Source: Bradyrhizobium sp. ORS 285
GTDB lineage: Bacteria; Pseudomonadota; Alphaproteobacteria; Rhizobiales; Xanthobacteraceae
Reading direction: 5' to 3'
Assembly: GCF_900176205.1 (NCBI RefSeq)
Contig: NZ_LT859959.1
Span: 5,787,001-5,851,000, forward strand
Length of the DNA: 64,000 nucleotides
In this document: in pieces, positions 8,797-16,946 of the stretch
How the letters are laid out: each line of letters opens with the position of its first letter
Position numbering within the stretch: the first letter of the stretch is position 1
Translations under genes and position numbers: made by a program
Notes under the pieces: generated by a model
Database searches by the model: none
Told to the model about the DNA's origin: nothing
Seen by the model: only the letters and a program-made list of their open reading frames with translations

Positions 8797-9942
8797 TCAG
8801 CTTTTCGCGACAATCACGCTCGCGATCAAAGGGATGCGTGTGCGAAGCACTCGCACCTGCGAAAAGCCTGCCATCTTCAGCAGCTCGCGCAGACGGCTTG
8901 CGCAGCGCGGCCGGCCCTGTCCCATCGCGCGGAGATAGATCTCAAAATAAGCGCTGACGCCTTGGCTCCCCCCCGCCGCGTCGCGCATGGGCTCGGCGAG
9001 CAGCAATACGCCGTCCTGCGGCAACGCCGCGCGGGCCTTGGCAAGCAGGTGCGCCACCGCGTCGTCATCGTGATCATGCACCACGCGAATCAGCGAGATG
9101 ACATCGGCGCCGGATGGCAGCGGATCGTCGTAGAAGCTGCCCGCCGTGATCGTCGTGCGATCGGCCAGCCCGGCCTTTGTGAGGCGCTCCCCGGCAATCG
9201 CGGCGACCCCGGGCAGATCGAACAGCTGCAGTCGCAGCTGCGGCGCCGCCCGCGCGGCGGCGACGAGGAAACTGCCGTCGCCGCCGCCGACATCGAGCAG
9301 GCAGCGATGGCCGGTCAAAGGATAGGCTGACAGCACCACGTCCGCGATCATCGGTTGCGACGCCGCCATCAACGCCGTGTAGGGCGCGACATCGTCGCGC
9401 GTGAGCGAGGCGCCGCCATGGTCGAGCGCATAGGGCCAGTAATGCGCGAGGCGACGCTCGCGATCGTGGCCACGCAGCAGCGCCAGGGGATCGCCGAGAT
9501 CGGCGTAGAGCGCGGCGTGATGCCGGACCATCGCGGCAATGCCGGGATTGCCGAGCAGCGCCGCGCCGAGCGGACCAAGCCCATAGCGGGCCGCGCCACG
9601 ACGCTCGAGCAGTTTCAGGGCGCACGCCGCCTCGCACAGGCTCTCCATCGAAGCGACAGGAATCGCTCCGCGCGCGGCCAGCGCCGCGAGGTCCCGCGGT
9701 CCTGCGCGCAGCGTCTCGAACAGATCGAGCTGCACGCAGGCGGAAAGCGTCTGCGAGTAGACGAAGCCGGCGCACAGATCGAACAGCTCCGCCGCCCGCC
9801 GGCGCGCGATCGGCCGCGTCAACGGAAACGCCGCCGCCCAGCGCTGAAACGCAGCACTCGCGAGCAGCGCATCGCGCCAGCCGCGCCAGCGATCGCCGAA
9901 GCTGATCGGGGGCGACGTGTCGTGGCGGACGACAGTCGACAC
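8797..9942 (-). CDS. crtF: hydroxyneurosporene/demethylspheroidene O-methyltransferase
   Basis: SAM-dependent methyltransferase (381 aa) that methylates the tertiary hydroxyl of carotenoid end groups on the way to spirilloxanthin. The N-terminal dimerisation helices are followed by the SAM site with LDVGGGDGSFL. A downstream DPLPSGADVISLIRVVHDHDD segment matches the family. It lies 311 bp downstream of crtE and 89 bp upstream of bchC on the same strand, the crtEF-bchCXYZ-puf superoperon order known in Rhodobacter capsulatus. Confidence 0.93.
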   Translation of the reverse strand: MSTVVRHDTSPPISFGDRWRGWRDALLASAAFQRWAAAFPLTRPIARRRAAELFDLCAGFVYSQTLSACVQLDLFETLRAGPRDLAALAARGAIPVASMESLCEAACALKLLERRGAARYGLGPLGAALLGNPGIAAMVRHHAALYADLGDPLALLRGHDRERRLAHYWPYALDHGGASLTRDDVAPYTALMAASQPMIADVVLSAYPLTGHRCLLDVGGGDGSFLVAAARAAPQLRLQLFDLPGVAAIAGERLTKAGLADRTTITAGSFYDDPLPSGADVISLIRVVHDHDDDAVAHLLAKARAALPQDGVLLLAEPMRDAAGGSQGVSAYFEIYLRAMGQGRPRCASRLRELLKMAGFSQVRVLRTRIPLIASVIVAKS

Positions 9943-9990
9943 GGATCAGCGCTCCAGCCCGCGAGCAATGGCGCATCGACGCGCACGGCT

Positions 9991-10051
9991 GCCCACCCTC
10001 CCCTGGAGGGGGAGGGTCACCGCGCGCAAGGCGCGCGGTGGGGTGGGGTGA
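9991..10051. repeat. inverted repeat F, left arm
   Basis: Starts GCCCACCCTCCCCTGG and contains its own GCGCGC stem. An inverted near-copy lies at 10144-10214. The two arms fill most of the 311-bp crtF-crtE gap (9943-10253), in which I see no gene. Readthrough from crtE to crtF would have to cross this large foldback. Confidence 0.75.
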
Positions 10052-10143
10052 GCCCGGAAACAGGTGCCAATGGGTCCAGACGAAATGAGGTTTGCCGGCA
10101 GCGGCACCTGAAAAGCCCCCAACACCGCGCGCGCGGATGGTCT

Positions 10144-10214
10144 GTCACCCCACCCCGCCGCGCATGCCGCTGCGCGCATGCGCGGCGACCCTCCCCCTCC
10201 AGGGGAGGGTGGGC
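10144..10214. repeat. inverted repeat F, right arm
   Basis: Ends CCAGGGGAGGGTGGGC, the reverse complement of the start of 9991-10051. The middle has drifted to a GCGCATG-type self-complementary stem, so each arm is itself a hairpin. Confidence 0.75.
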
Positions 10215-10253
10215 ACTGCGAGCGCCGCGCGAGCGTGGCCATTAAGAGCAAGC

Positions 10254-11123
10254 TCATGCCGCCGACGCCGCCAGGCGGCGCGGCACCAGGCGCTTGGCTT
10301 CCTGCTCCATCAGCATGCGCAGCTCGTGCGCGTGAGCGCAGGGCGGCATGGTGCGGATGCCGTCGGCGACGAGATCGTGCAGGTAGCTGACGGCGCCGGT
10401 GAGCCCATACAGCAGCACGGCATTGGGCCGCCCGAGCGCAGCATCCTGCCCGACCGGCTTGCCCGCCTCCTCCTCGTCGCTGGCTGCATCGCGAATGTCG
10501 TCGGCGACCTGATAAGCCTCGCCGATGGTCTCACCCAGCGTGCGCCACGCCTCCGGATCGTCATGCCCCGCCGCGGCAGCACCGGACACGGTGGCGGCCG
10601 CAAACAATGCGCCGGTCTTCGACCGGTGATAGCGCGACAGGTCGATCTCCGGCTCGCACTCCCACGCCTGGCCCGCGGAGATGCCATGCGGCACGCCGAC
10701 GGAATCGCCAATAGTCGCGATCAGCCGCGCCAGCCGATCCGGCGAGCAGCGCGACTTGGCGAGCGTCTGGAAGGCGAGCACGATCAGCGCGTCGCCGGCG
10801 AGCACCGCGAGCGGCTCGCCGAACGCGGCATGCACCGATGGCCGGCCGCGCCGCAGCTTGGCATTGTCGAAGCACGGCAGATCGTCATGAACCAGCGAAG
10901 CGCAGTGCAACAACTCGATCGCCGATCCCGCAGCATCCGTCGCCGACGGTTCGTCGTCGCCGCAGGCCGCGGCCACTGCATGACAGAGCCGGGGCCGCAC
11001 CCGCGCGCCTCTCGGGAACACCGCCGCCTGCATCGCGGCCGAAAGCCGTGGCGGACATCCGGGCCGGTCGGCCAACGCGACTGCTGCGACGAGGGATTTT
11101 TCGATCCGGGCCATCACGTCCAT
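10254..11123 (-). CDS. crtE: geranylgeranyl diphosphate synthase
   Basis: Trans-prenyltransferase (289 aa) making GGPP for phytoene and for the bacteriochlorophyll tail. The first aspartate-rich motif is HDDLPCFDN and the second is DDIRD. The RGGR/GKR-type substrate motif near the N-terminus is altered to ARVRPRLCHA, with the arginines kept. It is divergent from crtD across a 120-bp region holding two PpsR palindromes. Confidence 0.93.
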   Translation of the reverse strand: MDVMARIEKSLVAAVALADRPGCPPRLSAAMQAAVFPRGARVRPRLCHAVAAACGDDEPSATDAAGSAIELLHCASLVHDDLPCFDNAKLRRGRPSVHAAFGEPLAVLAGDALIVLAFQTLAKSRCSPDRLARLIATIGDSVGVPHGISAGQAWECEPEIDLSRYHRSKTGALFAAATVSGAAAAGHDDPEAWRTLGETIGEAYQVADDIRDAASDEEEAGKPVGQDAALGRPNAVLLYGLTGAVSYLHDLVADGIRTMPPCAHAHELRMLMEQEAKRLVPRRLAASAA

Positions 11124-11163
11124 GCCAGCCTCCCCTGCCGCGAGGCCATTCGGGTCCTCGCTA

Positions 11164-11181
11164 TGTAAATTTCAGCTTACA
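11164..11181. promoter_or_regulatory. PpsR/CrtJ operator 1 between crtE and crtD
   Basis: Exact TGT-N12-ACA (TGT 11164-11166, ACA 11179-11181). It starts 40 bp upstream of the crtE ATG and 62 bp before the crtD ATG. Paired with a second site whose start is 25 bp further on. Confidence 0.85.
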
Positions 11182-11188
11182 CCCATAC

Positions 11189-11206
11189 TGTAAATCATGC
11201 TAGACA
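11189..11206. promoter_or_regulatory. PpsR/CrtJ operator 2 between crtE and crtD
   Basis: Exact TGT-N12-ACA (TGT 11189-11191, ACA 11204-11206). Its start is 25 bp from the start of operator 1, about 2.4 helical turns, so the two sites lie on somewhat different faces but close enough for cooperative PpsR tetramer binding. Confidence 0.83.
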
Positions 11207-11243
11207 TTTCCCGCGTCAGGTCCGGCGGACAGGAGTGCGAGCA

Positions 11244-12773
11244 ATGGCCGATCACCGTGTGATCGTGGTTGGCGCCGGGATGGCAGGGCTCAGCGCCGCA
11301 CTCACCCTCGCCGCGCGCGGAGCCGAGGTGACGGTGCTGGAGCGGGCGACCGCGCCCGGCGGCAAGATGCGGCAGGTCGCGATCGGACCCGCGCGCATCG
11401 ACTCGGGTCCCACCGTGTTCACGATGCGCTGGGTGTTCGACGAATTGTTCGACGAGATCGGCACCTCGATCGACGACCATCTCACGCTGACCCCGCTCGA
11501 CGTTCTCGCGCGCCACGCCTGGACCGATCGCCGGACGCTCGATCTGTTCGTCGACGAGGACCGCTCGACGGACGCGATCGGCCATTTCGCCGGCCGCAGC
11601 GAGGCCGAGGGCTATCGCGTCTTCTGCCGCGATGCGCGCCGCATCTTCGAGACGCTGAGGGATCCCTTCATCCGCACGCCGGCGCCGAGCATGACGCATC
11701 TCCTACGCAACGCCGGCTTCCGCGATCTCACGGCAATCCGTCCGTTCCAGACCTTGTGGAAGGCGCTCGGCGGCTATTTTCGTGATCCCCGCCTGCAGCA
11801 GCTGTTCGGCCGCTACGCCACCTATTGCGGCTCATCGCCCTTCCACGCGCCGGCGACCCTGATGCTGGTCGCCCATGTCGAGCAGTCCGGCGTCTGGTCG
11901 ATCGACGGCGGCATGCACGAGCTCGCCGCGTGTCTCGCGGCGCTGGCGCGGCGCCACGGCGTCAGCATCCGCTATGATAGCGAGGTCGCCGGCATCGTCA
12001 CGCAGAGCGGCCGCGCGACAGGGGTCCGGCTCGCCGATGGCGAGCAGATCGCGGCCGATGCCGTGATCGCAACCGCCGATGTCGCCGCACTGGCGCAGGG
12101 CCTGTTCGGCACGGACGTGGCGCGAGCCTTGCCCCCGCTTCCAGAGTCGGCGCGCTCGCTCTCGGCGATGACCTGGAGCTGCCTGGCGCGCGCCGACGGC
12201 TTTCCGCTCGCCCGGCACAATGTGTTCTTCTCGCGCGACTACCGCGCCGAGTTCGATCAGCTGGTCGATCGCCTGATGATGCCGGCCGAGCCCACCGTCT
12301 ATGTCTGCGCGCAGGACCGGGAAAACCAGCCGCGCGAGCCCGGCACGAACGAGCCGCTGTTCGTGCTGATCAACGCGCCGGCCACCGGCGACCATCATCG
12401 CTTCGCTCCTTCGGAGATCAGCCAATGTGCCCGCCAGACGTTCGACCTGCTGCAGCGCTGCGGCCTGAGCATCGCAACGACGCCGGAATTGACCCGCGTG
12501 ACGACGCCGGCGGATTTCAACCGGATGTTTCCGGGCACAGGGGGCGCGCTGTACGGCCGCAGCTCGCACGGCTGGATGGCCTCATTCCAACGGCCGGGCG
12601 CGCTGACCAGGCTGCCGGGCCTCTACGTGGCGGGAGGCAGCGCACATCCGGGACCGGGCGTCCCGATGGCAGCGCTGTCGGGCCGGATGGCAGCCAACAG
12701 GGCGATTGCGGACCTCGCTTCGACCGCCCCGTCCCGCCGGACGGCTATGCGTGGTGGTATGTCGACGCGCTGA
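11244..12773 (+). CDS. crtD: methoxyneurosporene/hydroxyneurosporene desaturase
   Basis: FAD-dependent carotenoid 3,4-desaturase (509 aa) of the CrtI family acting in the spirilloxanthin branch. The N-terminus VIVVGAGMAGLSAAL is the dinucleotide-binding fold. The C-terminal FAD motif reads GLYVAGGSAHPGPGVPMA. I chose the ATG at 11244, 9 nt after AGGAG; a GTG at 11235 is also in frame. The last ~60 bases overlap the conserved start of crtC in another frame. Confidence 0.94.
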   Translation: MADHRVIVVGAGMAGLSAALTLAARGAEVTVLERATAPGGKMRQVAIGPARIDSGPTVFTMRWVFDELFDEIGTSIDDHLTLTPLDVLARHAWTDRRTLDLFVDEDRSTDAIGHFAGRSEAEGYRVFCRDARRIFETLRDPFIRTPAPSMTHLLRNAGFRDLTAIRPFQTLWKALGGYFRDPRLQQLFGRYATYCGSSPFHAPATLMLVAHVEQSGVWSIDGGMHELAACLAALARRHGVSIRYDSEVAGIVTQSGRATGVRLADGEQIAADAVIATADVAALAQGLFGTDVARALPPLPESARSLSAMTWSCLARADGFPLARHNVFFSRDYRAEFDQLVDRLMMPAEPTVYVCAQDRENQPREPGTNEPLFVLINAPATGDHHRFAPSEISQCARQTFDLLQRCGLSIATTPELTRVTTPADFNRMFPGTGGALYGRSSHGWMASFQRPGALTRLPGLYVAGGSAHPGPGVPMAALSGRMAANRAIADLASTAPSRRTAMRGGMSTR

Positions 12774-13654
12774 GCGACGACGGCCGCTTCGGCCTCACCA
12801 TCATTGCCTTCGTCGGCAGCGTGTTCTCGCCGTACTACGCGTGGGCGCGGCAGCGCGGTCCGGCGGATCCGGAAAATCATTGTGCGCTCAATGTCGCCCT
12901 CTATGGCGAGCGCGCGCGGCGCTGGGCGATGACCGAGCGCGGCCGGGGCGCGATCCGACGCGATGAGTCCAGCTTTGACATCGGGCCGAGCAGCTTGAGC
13001 TGGAACGGCCGCGAGCTCTCGATCGAGATCAGCGAGGTCAGCGTGCCCTGGCCACTGCCCCTGCGCGGCAAGGTGCGCGTGGTGCCAACGGCGCTGAACG
13101 AGGTTGCGTTCACGCTCGATTCCGAAGGGCGTCATCGCTGGCAGCCCATCGCTCCGTGCTGCCGCGTGGCGGTGGACTTCGATCATCCCGATCTGCACTG
13201 GCGCGGCGACGGCTATTTCGACATCAACCATGGCGACGCGCCGCTGGAGCGTGACTTTCAGAGCTGGCAATGGTCGCGCGCCGCGACGCGCACCGGCACG
13301 GTGATCTCCTACGACACGGTCGCACGCGCCGGCGCTGACAAGTCCATCGCGCTGCACGTCGATCCCGATGCGAAGCTTGAGCGCATCGCGCCGCTGGTCG
13401 ATACTCCTCTGCGCAAGACGTTGTGGCGCGTCGACCGCAGCGCCCGCGCCGACGCTGAGACATCGGTGCGCGTGGTGAGCACGCTGGAGGATGCCCCGTT
13501 CTACGCTCGCTCCCACCTCGCCGCGCGCATCCATGGCGAGGACGTCGCCATGATGCATGAAAGCCTTTCGCTCGACCGCTTCCAGATGCCGATCGTCCAG
13601 GCCATGCTGCCGTTCAGGATGCCGCGGCGCGAGGGCTGGAGAGGACGAGGTTGA
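12710..13654 (+). CDS. crtC: acyclic carotenoid 1,2-hydratase (start unresolved)
   Basis: CrtC adds water to the terminal double bond of acyclic carotenoids. Conserved segments include the GYAWWYVDALSDDG region, IIAFVGSVFSPYYAW, NHCALNVALYG, GDGYFD and a QSWQWSR stretch. The given start is only the first conserved codon (GGA, Gly), not a start codon. In this frame there is no ATG, GTG or TTG between the ATG at 12425, deep inside crtD, and a GTG at 12821. The GTG would give 277 aa, near my recollection of the Rhodobacter length (about 280), but would drop the conserved GYAWWYVDALSDDG segment. The frame is -1 relative to crtD. Function is sure; the 5' end is not. Confidence 0.9.
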   Translation, partial: GPRFDRPVPPDGYAWWYVDALSDDGRFGLTIIAFVGSVFSPYYAWARQRGPADPENHCALNVALYGERARRWAMTERGRGAIRRDESSFDIGPSSLSWNGRELSIEISEVSVPWPLPLRGKVRVVPTALNEVAFTLDSEGRHRWQPIAPCCRVAVDFDHPDLHWRGDGYFDINHGDAPLERDFQSWQWSRAATRTGTVISYDTVARAGADKSIALHVDPDAKLERIAPLVDTPLRKTLWRVDRSARADAETSVRVVSTLEDAPFYARSHLAARIHGEDVAMMHESLSLDRFQMPIVQAMLPFRMPRREGWRGRG

Positions 13655-13762
13655 TCGACTCGCGCAAACGCACCCGACAAGCTTCGCTTGCGCGACAAAC
13701 ATTGCATCGTGCGACAAACACTCGCGCGCAACAAGCGCTCATCCGCGCAACAAACGAAGGTG

Positions 13763-13913
13763 TCGTCCCGGACAAGCCGTGATGCGCACAGCGCGTCACG
13801 GCGCCGATCCGGAACCCATACGCCGCGGCCGTCGTAACGGGCAAAAGGCCAATCGCCGGCGTGCCTCAAACCACTCCCTGGGGGTATGGGTCCCGGCTCA
13901 AGGCCGGGACGAC
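13763..13913. repeat. 151-bp dispersed repeat A, copy 1
   Basis: Begins TCGTCCCGGACAAGC and ends with a GGGTCCCGGC/GCCGGGAC-type stem then GACGAC-like bases. Related copies lie at 33976-34124 and 62499-62650, all between genes. Short open frames across it are repeat-derived. The 452-bp gap 13655-14106 holds this element, repeat B and no gene that I can support. Confidence 0.85.
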
Positions 13914-13969
13914 AGCGGTGAGTGCGGATGCATCGAGGGCAACTTCTGTCACTCCAGAGCTAAGCTGTC

Positions 13970-14110
13970 GTAGGGTGGGCAAAGGCGCGACGCGGCGAAG
14001 CTGCGCCGTGACGTGCCCACCATCGGCATCAAACGCTGAGCACGTGGGCACGGCGCGGGCGCCGATCTTTGCTGACGGCAATAGGCGAGGCGCGCCTTTG
14101 CCCACTCTAC
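13970..14110. repeat. 141-bp dispersed repeat B, copy 1
   Basis: Starts GTAGGGTGGGCAAAGGCGCG and ends GCGCCTTTGCCCACTCTAC, so the ends are inverted repeats. A second copy is at 62704-62848. Both are found near repeat A. Its right end supplies the stop codon of the small membrane protein at 14107-14256. Confidence 0.85.
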
Positions 14111-14256
14111 GACGAATTCTCGTCGGCGTCACGCTCCCTCGCCTCGCGCTCGGCGCGCTGGCGGTCGAGGCGGCGGCCTTGCCATTCGAGCACCAGCCAG
14201 CCGAGAACGCAGAGCGCGACGACGACGAATTCGAGCAGGCCGCCCATCTCGCTCAT
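14107..14256 (-). CDS. small single-span membrane protein downstream of crtB
   Basis: 49 aa. It starts MSEMGGLLEFVVVALCVLGW, giving one membrane helix at about residues 6-24. A charged tail rich in Arg, Glu and Asp follows (QRAEREARERDADE). It lies 52 bp after the crtB stop on the same strand, so it could be co-transcribed with crtIB. The TAG stop falls inside the terminal bases of repeat B. I do not recognise the family. A role with membrane-bound carotenoid enzymes would be guesswork. Confidence 0.55.
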   Translation of the reverse strand: MSEMGGLLEFVVVALCVLGWLVLEWQGRRLDRQRAEREARERDADENSS

Positions 14257-14308
14257 GATGTCCCACTCATGAAGCACATCTCGAGCGCGCTGTTGAGTCG
14301 CCAGACCC

Positions 14309-15349
14309 TCACGACGTCCGCGCCGAGCGCGACAGCTGTTCACGCCGCTCCAGCCGCTCGAACAGGTCGATGACCCACAGCGCTCGATCGTGCATCGTTC
14401 GTCGTGGCGGGGCGAGCGCATGTGGCCGCTGCGCATCGGCAGCCAACACAGCGTCGATCAGCACCCGCGCCTCCGGTCGCGCCGGCGCCAGCGAAGGCTG
14501 CGCCTGCAGCAACGACACCGCCGCGGCCTTGCCGAGCAGCTGCAGCTTGCGCGGAATCGAAACGATGGCGCGCTGCGACATCGAATCGAACTCGGCGCGC
14601 GCCACTTCGCGGCCGATGTCGGCATAGATCAGCCGCGCGGCGTGAATGCCGGGCCGGCAGGTCCATGGCAGATCCGCAATGCCGGCCGCAGCGCGCGCAT
14701 AGAACACGTCGGCGACCGCGAGCAGCCGCGCGGTGACACGGCCAATTCGGTCATCGAAGAACGGTGCCGCGCGCCAGGTCTCGACGTCGAGACCGGCCTC
14801 GCGCAGCCATTGCTGCGGCAGATAGAGCCGGCCATTGCGCGCATCCTCGCCGACGTCGCGCGCGATGTTGGTGAGCTGCATCGCAATGCCGAGATCGCAG
14901 GCGCGCCCGATCGTCTCGGACTCCCGCCGGTTCATCAGCAGCGACATCATGACACCGACGGTGCCGGCGACGCGCACGGCATAAGCGAGTACGTCGCTCA
15001 ACGTCTCGTAGCGGCGGCCCTGCGCATCCCAGGCGAGGCCTTCGAGCAGTGCCTCGGGCAGCCCGCGCGGAATGACGAAATGCGCAACAACGCCGGCGAG
15101 CGCCCGATCGACCGGATTGTCGTCCGGTGCGCCGTCATAGACCCGGTCGAGCCGCTCGTGCAGAACCTCGACGGCATCGACACAGCGAGCGGGACCGTCG
15201 ATCGCATCATCGGCCTCGCGGCAGAACGCGTAGAGCGCGATGGCGGGATCGCCGACCGAACGAGGCAACACTTTCGACGCGGCGAAGAAGGTCTTCGATC
15301 CGCCCCGCAACATCCGCCGACAGATCGCGATGTCTTCGCTCCAGCTCAT
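14309..15349 (-). CDS. crtB: 15-cis-phytoene synthase
   Basis: Head-to-head condensation of two GGPP to phytoene (346 aa). Aspartate-rich motifs READDAIDG and NIARDVGEDA, plus GRLYLPQQW, are the squalene/phytoene synthase signatures. The ATG at 15349 overlaps the crtI stop (ATGA), so the pair is translationally coupled under the crtI promoter. Confidence 0.96.
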   Translation of the reverse strand: MSWSEDIAICRRMLRGGSKTFFAASKVLPRSVGDPAIALYAFCREADDAIDGPARCVDAVEVLHERLDRVYDGAPDDNPVDRALAGVVAHFVIPRGLPEALLEGLAWDAQGRRYETLSDVLAYAVRVAGTVGVMMSLLMNRRESETIGRACDLGIAMQLTNIARDVGEDARNGRLYLPQQWLREAGLDVETWRAAPFFDDRIGRVTARLLAVADVFYARAAAGIADLPWTCRPGIHAARLIYADIGREVARAEFDSMSQRAIVSIPRKLQLLGKAAAVSLLQAQPSLAPARPEARVLIDAVLAADAQRPHALAPPRRTMHDRALWVIDLFERLERREQLSRSARTS

Positions 15350-16884
15350 CGCCGCTCCAGCTCATGCGACGCCGGTACGAGCTCATCGAGCACGCGCGCC
15401 GAGGACAACACGCCGGGAAGGCCGGCGCCGGGATGAGTGCCGGCCCCGACCAGATAGAGTCGCTCGACCTCTTCGCTCTTGTTGTGCGGCCGGAACCAAG
15501 CGCTCTGCATCAGCACAGGCTCGAGCCCGAAGGCGGCCCCGCGATAGGACGACAGGCGATGCTCGAAATCATCGGGCGTGAGCAAACGCGAGGTGACGAT
15601 CTGCCCGGCGAGATCGGGCAGCAACGACTCGCTCAGCGCAGTCTCGATCCGCCTTCGGAACGGCTCGGCGGCGACCGTCCAGTCGATGCCGCTCTCCTGA
15701 TGCGGCACCGGCGAGAGCACGTAAAACGCGTCGCAGCCGGCGGGCGCCAGCGACGGATCGGTCGCGGTTGGCCGGTGCAGATAGAGGCTGAAATCATCCG
15801 CCAGCACCTTGCGGCGGAAGATGTCGTCGAGCAGCTCGCGGTAGCGCGGGCCGAGCAGGATGGTGTGATGCTCGACGTCGTCGTAGCGGCGCTTCGTGCC
15901 GAAATACCAGACGAACAGGCTCATCGAGTAGCGCGCGCGATCGATGCGCGCATCGGTCCACCGCCGCCGCGGCACTGATGGCAGCAGATGCTTGTAGGTC
16001 CAGGCGGCGCAGCCATTGGACACGACGACATCGGCCGCGATCGTTTCGCCGGATGTCAGGCGCACGCCGGTGGCAACGCCGTTCTTCGTGGTGATCTCGG
16101 CCACGGGCGCCGAGCACCTCACCTGGCCGCCCTGCCCTTCGATGAGACTGACGAGACCGGTCACCAGCGCCCCGGTGCCGCCCATCGCGAAGTGCACGCC
16201 CCAGCGGCGCTCGAGATAGGCGATCAGGCAATAGATCGACGTGGTCGTGAACGGATTGCCGCCGATCAGCAGCGGATGAAAGCTCAGGATGATGCGCAGC
16301 CGCTCGTCGCGCACATGCTGGGACACGAGGCCGTAGACCGAGCGGAAACTCTGCAGCTTGATCATCGCCGGCGCGATCTTGGCCATGTCGAGCAGCGACA
16401 GGAACGGCACGTCGCCGAGCTCCTCAAAGCCCTTCTTGAAGATCGCCTCGCTCGCCTTCATGAAGCGCTCGTAGCCATCGACATCGCCTGGCGAGATCCG
16501 TGCCACCCCGGCGCGCATCGCCGCCGGGTCGGCCGAGCAATCGAAGATCGTGCCGTCGTCGAAGCGGATGCGATAAAACGGTGAGATCGGCTTGAGCGTA
16601 ACGTCATCCGACATTCGCCGTCCGCACAGCTGCCACAATTCCTCGAACAGGAACGGCGCGGTGACGATGGTAGGTCCCGCATCGAAGGTGAAGCCGTCCT
16701 GGTGATGCACAGAGGCGCGGCCGCCGGGCGCATCGAGCTGCTCGAACAAGGTGACGCGATAGCCGCGCGCGCCGAGCCGGACCGCCGCCGCAAGCCCGCC
16801 GAAGCCGGAGCCGATCACGACCGCATGCGGCCGGTCTCCGAGCGCAGCCGGGACAGCGGCCTTGATGGTGGAGACATCGAGCAT
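15346..16884 (-). CDS. crtI: phytoene desaturase
   Basis: FAD-dependent desaturase (512 aa) converting phytoene to lycopene or neurosporene. It has the N-terminal Rossmann motif VVIGSGFGGLAAAV and the C-terminal signature LYLVGAGTHPGAGLPGVL. No Shine-Dalgarno is visible before the ATG at 16884. Instead the 60 bp upstream carry a degenerate and an exact PpsR palindrome. Short-leader or leaderless translation is possible. Confidence 0.96.
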   Translation of the reverse strand: MLDVSTIKAAVPAALGDRPHAVVIGSGFGGLAAAVRLGARGYRVTLFEQLDAPGGRASVHHQDGFTFDAGPTIVTAPFLFEELWQLCGRRMSDDVTLKPISPFYRIRFDDGTIFDCSADPAAMRAGVARISPGDVDGYERFMKASEAIFKKGFEELGDVPFLSLLDMAKIAPAMIKLQSFRSVYGLVSQHVRDERLRIILSFHPLLIGGNPFTTTSIYCLIAYLERRWGVHFAMGGTGALVTGLVSLIEGQGGQVRCSAPVAEITTKNGVATGVRLTSGETIAADVVVSNGCAAWTYKHLLPSVPRRRWTDARIDRARYSMSLFVWYFGTKRRYDDVEHHTILLGPRYRELLDDIFRRKVLADDFSLYLHRPTATDPSLAPAGCDAFYVLSPVPHQESGIDWTVAAEPFRRRIETALSESLLPDLAGQIVTSRLLTPDDFEHRLSSYRGAAFGLEPVLMQSAWFRPHNKSEEVERLYLVGAGTHPGAGLPGVLSSARVLDELVPASHELERR

Positions 16885-16893
16885 GACCGAAAG

Positions 16894-16911
16894 CGTAAAT
16901 TGAAATTGACG
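16894..16911. promoter_or_regulatory. degenerate PpsR-like palindrome at crtI
   Basis: CGT-N12-ACG with an AT-rich AAATTG/AAATTG core, differing from TGT-N12-ACA by one symmetrical change in each arm. It starts 9 bp upstream of the crtI ATG, 35 bp from the exact site at 16929-16946. It may be a weak second PpsR site. Confidence 0.45.
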
Positions 16912-16928
16912 CTTTCGCCAGCCAAAAA

Positions 16929-16946
16929 TGTCAATCTAATTTGACA
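16929..16946. promoter_or_regulatory. PpsR/CrtJ operator of crtIB, overlapping bchO stop
   Basis: Exact TGT-N12-ACA (TGT 16929-16931, ACA 16944-16946). On the minus strand the last codons of bchO (Met-Ser-Asn-stop) are read from within the palindrome. The right half also reads TTGACA on the minus strand, a possible crtI -35, although the -10 is not clear. Confidence 0.83.

Noticed and set aside
13557..13973. 138-aa frame running from crtC into the repeats
   Set aside because: Starts inside crtC and continues through repeat A, so it is not an independent gene.
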